Part shown: positions 40,530 through 42,882 of the stretch, piece after piece | How the letters are laid out: the number at the start of each line of letters is the position of its first letter | How positions within the stretch are numbered: position 1 is the first letter of the stretch | Made by a program: the position numbers and the translations under genes | Notes under the pieces: model-generated | Told to the model about the DNA's origin: nothing | Databases searched by the model: none | What the model saw: only the letters and a program-made list of their open reading frames with translations | Assembly (NCBI GenBank): GCA_022565795.1 | Contig: JAIUMA010000025.1 | Location: 1-42,882 of the forward strand | Reading direction: 5' to 3' | Length of the DNA stretch: 42,882 nucleotides | From: Balneolia bacterium | GTDB lineage: Bacteria > Bacteroidota > Rhodothermia > Balneolales > Cyclonatronaceae

Positions 40530-42686
40530 TTATTCAGGCCGGTTTGCCTCATTCTGCTGAGCAATATAATCTGTGAAATGACGCACCCGGCCTCTCAGGC
40601 TTCCAAACAGGATTTCAACGTCTTTCCAAATCGTGTAGGACTGCAAATAGTGCATTTCATAGCGCTCTTTCTCTTCATCACGAAACAGACGATGCTCGTT
40701 CAGCTGCCTTAATCCGGTTAGTCCCGGCTTGTAATAGATAAAGCGTCCCTGCCTTTCTTTTATGATGGGCGCCCCTACCAGACTGAATTCCCCGGTAAAA
40801 ATACGATACAGAAAAATATAGGTGTTGATGAACCGGTAGCACTGAAGCGGCTTCAAAAACGAAACGTTTACCGTAGTGGACGAGTCCAGGAAGATATTCA
40901 CGCTCGTTTTACTCGCTTTGTTGATTGAGGCGCTGATGCGCATCACCAAATAAACCGGAAATAATGCTATCAGAAGCACAGCTGATGACCAAAAATCCAG
41001 ATTGCGCTTCAGAAATCTGTTCCATGCGTTAAGTGAGGGGAGCTCCAGATCCACAACTGGTACGTCATCGAAATACTCGACGTTGGATTTACCAATAATA
41101 TAGTCCAGCGATGTGGGCACAACCTTACAAACAACCTGTGTATCCCTAAGCTGGGAAAGTGACTTCAGAACGTCTATGTGACGGATTTGATCAAGTATGA
41201 AGACGACCTGATCGGCCTTATAGCTAGATACAATTTCCGGAAGCTGTGATAGGTGCCCGAGCAGCGGGACATCATCGATGGCTTTATCAGATGATGATTC
41301 AACCTGAGACACAAGTCCCACGATTTCGTAGTTCCACTCGACCTCAGAACGAATTTTACGAATGGCTGACTGCGTTTTTTCGTCAATTCCGGCAATAATC
41401 ACTCTTACCGGGTTTAGCCGATCTCTCCCAGTAGGTGCCTTGGTGAGAAAACGGGCCGAGACATATCGATAAAGCGGAAGGATAATAAGCATCGACATGG
41501 CACTAGCCAAAAGGACGAGTCGGGAAAAGGCAAAGTCGCGGATAAAAAAGGTAACCACAACAACCGTAACGAACGAGAGCACAATCGTTTTAATCAGATT
41601 ACTTACCGAATGGAGATTCTGTCCGTAAAGAGAATAGTACTTAGCGTAAAGGAGGAAAAAGACCGTACAAAGCAGATTGACAACTAAAAACTCGAGCTGA
41701 TACTCCTGAAGAATCTGCAGCGGATGAATTTCGTAGCGATATAAGAAAAAGACGATGGTAACAATATTGAGTGTTACCAAATCGATTACAGGCCTCAGCG
41801 TTTTATTAAAGATGGTTACTACATAGGAACCGATTGACTTCAACACTATACCTGTGAGAATAAACAAACGAAAGAAAAAACTGTAGCCATAGCTGTAATG
41901 CTTCTCAAAAAACTGATACAGCGCTTTATTAAAGGTGATGATATACCGGAGATTCTCCTTTTTGGTGCTTTCACCCTTATAATGGATAATGCTGGTTTCC
42001 GGTACATAATCAATTTTATAGCCGGATTTAAGCGTGCGATAGCTAAGATCAATATCTTCTCCGTACATAAAGAAACGCTCATCGAAACCATCCAGATCTT
42101 TAAGAACATCTGTTCTGTAGAACATAAAAGACCCAGAAAGCACCTCAATTTCAGAGCCGGTGTTTTCATCTTTGTCACCCATGTAATATGATGCGAAACG
42201 TCGGCTGTTCGGGAAGATTCGGGTTAAACCGAGCACCTTATACATCGCCTTCATCGGAGTAGGTATAGACCTCCGGGATTCAGGGGCAAAGGTTCCGTCA
42301 GGGTTCAGAATTTTACAACCGCAGGCCCCAGTTTCGGGTTTGCTTTCCATATGATCGTAAAGCACCTGAAGGGTGTCTTCACTTATAAGTACATCAGGGT
42401 TGACAATAAGCGTATACTTACCTTCACACTGCCGGATAGCCTGATTATTAGCTTTCCCAAAACCGACATTTGTATCGTTTTCTATATAGATGACGTCCGG
42501 GAAACGCTGTTTTAGGAAAGGAATAGAGCCGTCAGCCGAAAAATTATCCACCACAAAGATCTGAAGACGAAACTGCCCCTGTGCCCGGTAGACCGAGTGC
42601 AGCAGATTGGCCAGATACTCTTTTACATTGTAATTGACGATTACAAGCGAGATATCGTAAGAAGAATGTTTTGTAGAGGGTTCCAA
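40530..42686 (-). CDS. GT2 glycosyltransferase fused to a degenerate phosphoglycosyltransferase
   Basis: This 718-residue protein has a GT2 domain at residues 10-250 (VNYNVKEYL, VVDNFSADGS, NPDVLI, and MYGEDIDLSYR, like rhamnosyltransferases). Four or five membrane helices (about 270-410), a Rossmann CoA-binding-like region (about 426-520) and a C-terminal sugar-1-phosphate-transferase-like domain (about 557-700) follow. The last keeps KRNLDFWSS, GEFSLVGAP and KPGLTGL. It lacks the KFRSM-type motif and the LDELPQ dyad, with Asn621-Thr622 in its place. The GT2 domain may be active and the C-terminal domain structural or regulatory. It probably acts at the cytoplasmic membrane in surface polysaccharide synthesis. 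Its gene partners lie beyond tgt. Confidence 0.85.
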   Translation of the reverse strand: MEPSTKHSSYDISLVIVNYNVKEYLANLLHSVYRAQGQFRLQIFVVDNFSADGSIPFLKQRFPDVIYIENDTNVGFGKANNQAIRQCEGKYTLIVNPDVLISEDTLQVLYDHMESKPETGACGCKILNPDGTFAPESRRSIPTPMKAMYKVLGLTRIFPNSRRFASYYMGDKDENTGSEIEVLSGSFMFYRTDVLKDLDGFDERFFMYGEDIDLSYRTLKSGYKIDYVPETSIIHYKGESTKKENLRYIITFNKALYQFFEKHYSYGYSFFFRLFILTGIVLKSIGSYVVTIFNKTLRPVIDLVTLNIVTIVFFLYRYEIHPLQILQEYQLEFLVVNLLCTVFFLLYAKYYSLYGQNLHSVSNLIKTIVLSFVTVVVVTFFIRDFAFSRLVLLASAMSMLIILPLYRYVSARFLTKAPTGRDRLNPVRVIIAGIDEKTQSAIRKIRSEVEWNYEIVGLVSQVESSSDKAIDDVPLLGHLSQLPEIVSSYKADQVVFILDQIRHIDVLKSLSQLRDTQVVCKVVPTSLDYIIGKSNVEYFDDVPVVDLELPSLNAWNRFLKRNLDFWSSAVLLIALFPVYLVMRISASINKASKTSVNIFLDSSTTVNVSFLKPLQCYRFINTYIFLYRIFTGEFSLVGAPIIKERQGRFIYYKPGLTGLRQLNEHRLFRDEEKERYEMHYLQSYTIWKDVEILFGSLRGRVRHFTDYIAQQNEANRPE

Positions 42687-42840
42687 CGCGGTGTATTTTT
42701 CTATAAACTGGAAGTGCTAAAAATACAAAATGAATACTTCAACCCTATCAGGATTTTAAAATAATCAGGGTAGATGTTCCTGCGGAAGACGACAAGCGAT
42801 AAGCCAGTTAATATCTTCAGGAAACCATCACCTTATATAA

Positions 42841-42881
42841 ACACAAAAAGCCCTGATGTTGACTATCAGGGCTTTATGTGT
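42841..42881. terminator. Terminator hairpin at the window edge
   Basis: AAAGCCCTGAT (42847-42857) pairs with ATCAGGGCTTT (42865-42875) around a seven-base loop. The arms extend further to CACA/TGTG with one mismatch. The - strand side has TTTTT after the stem; the + strand side is weaker. It lies 150 bp upstream of the GT2-fusion start, so it belongs to a gene beyond the right edge, probably on the - strand. The gap before it has no other visible feature. Confidence 0.8.
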
Positions 42882-42882
42882 A

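Overview
The window is a chromosomal segment of about 50% GC that reads as a member of the Balneolota/Rhodothermota side of the FCB group. The main evidence is a secreted protein with a Por-type C-terminal sorting domain (NYPNPFNPST followed by a FlgD-like fold), several lipoproteins with Bacteroidota-style signal peptides, a Tgt without the usual zinc cysteines, and few Shine-Dalgarno sequences. The phylum is an inference; no rRNA is present. About 32 protein genes fill nearly all of the window. No tRNA, rRNA, CRISPR array, prophage or integrated plasmid was seen.

Left part (1-11.4 kb), mostly + strand: a degenerate inverted-repeat element at the left edge, a Gfo/Idh/MocA oxidoreductase, a YheT-type hydrolase facing a proline-iminopeptidase-like hydrolase, leucyl aminopeptidase (pepA), an ATP-grasp enzyme, a large membrane Ser/Thr kinase with TPR repeats, a RayT-type REP-associated transposase whose coding sequence contains a perfect 28-bp palindrome and two tandem-repeat expansions, and a beta-propeller-like lipoprotein. 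Intergenic gaps here hold 7-bp tandem repeats and recurring short words.

Middle part (11.4-30.6 kb): ackA (-); a 14-repeat Kelch-like secreted protein (+); then a long - strand series of dnaK and a small heat-shock gene behind a sigma-54-like promoter, aroA, a 998-residue TPR protein, a CBS-domain protein, hflX, a small membrane protein and a BatA-like vWA membrane protein. A divergent + strand lipoprotein with a C-terminal propeller follows. It is separated from the next - strand gene only by a 19-bp-stem bidirectional terminator.

Right part (30.6-42.9 kb): an apparently co-directional - strand run of eleven genes from a sugar-1-phosphate transferase through a DPM-like glycosyltransferase, accA, a YbgC thioesterase, nadC, three small membrane-protein genes including a CPBP protease, DUF2007, cdsA and a TIGR01777 epimerase. 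This ties envelope lipid, fatty-acid and polysaccharide precursor steps together. Upstream of it lie tgt (+) and a - strand GT2 glycosyltransferase fused to what looks like a catalytically dead phosphoglycosyltransferase.

No clearly new multi-gene system was found. The most unusual items are the GT2/pseudo-phosphoglycosyltransferase fusion, the RayT gene with an in-frame palindrome and repeat expansions, the sigma-54-type promoter with an overlapping inverted repeat in front of hsp20-dnaK, and a repeated 3'-flanking word found after three genes.
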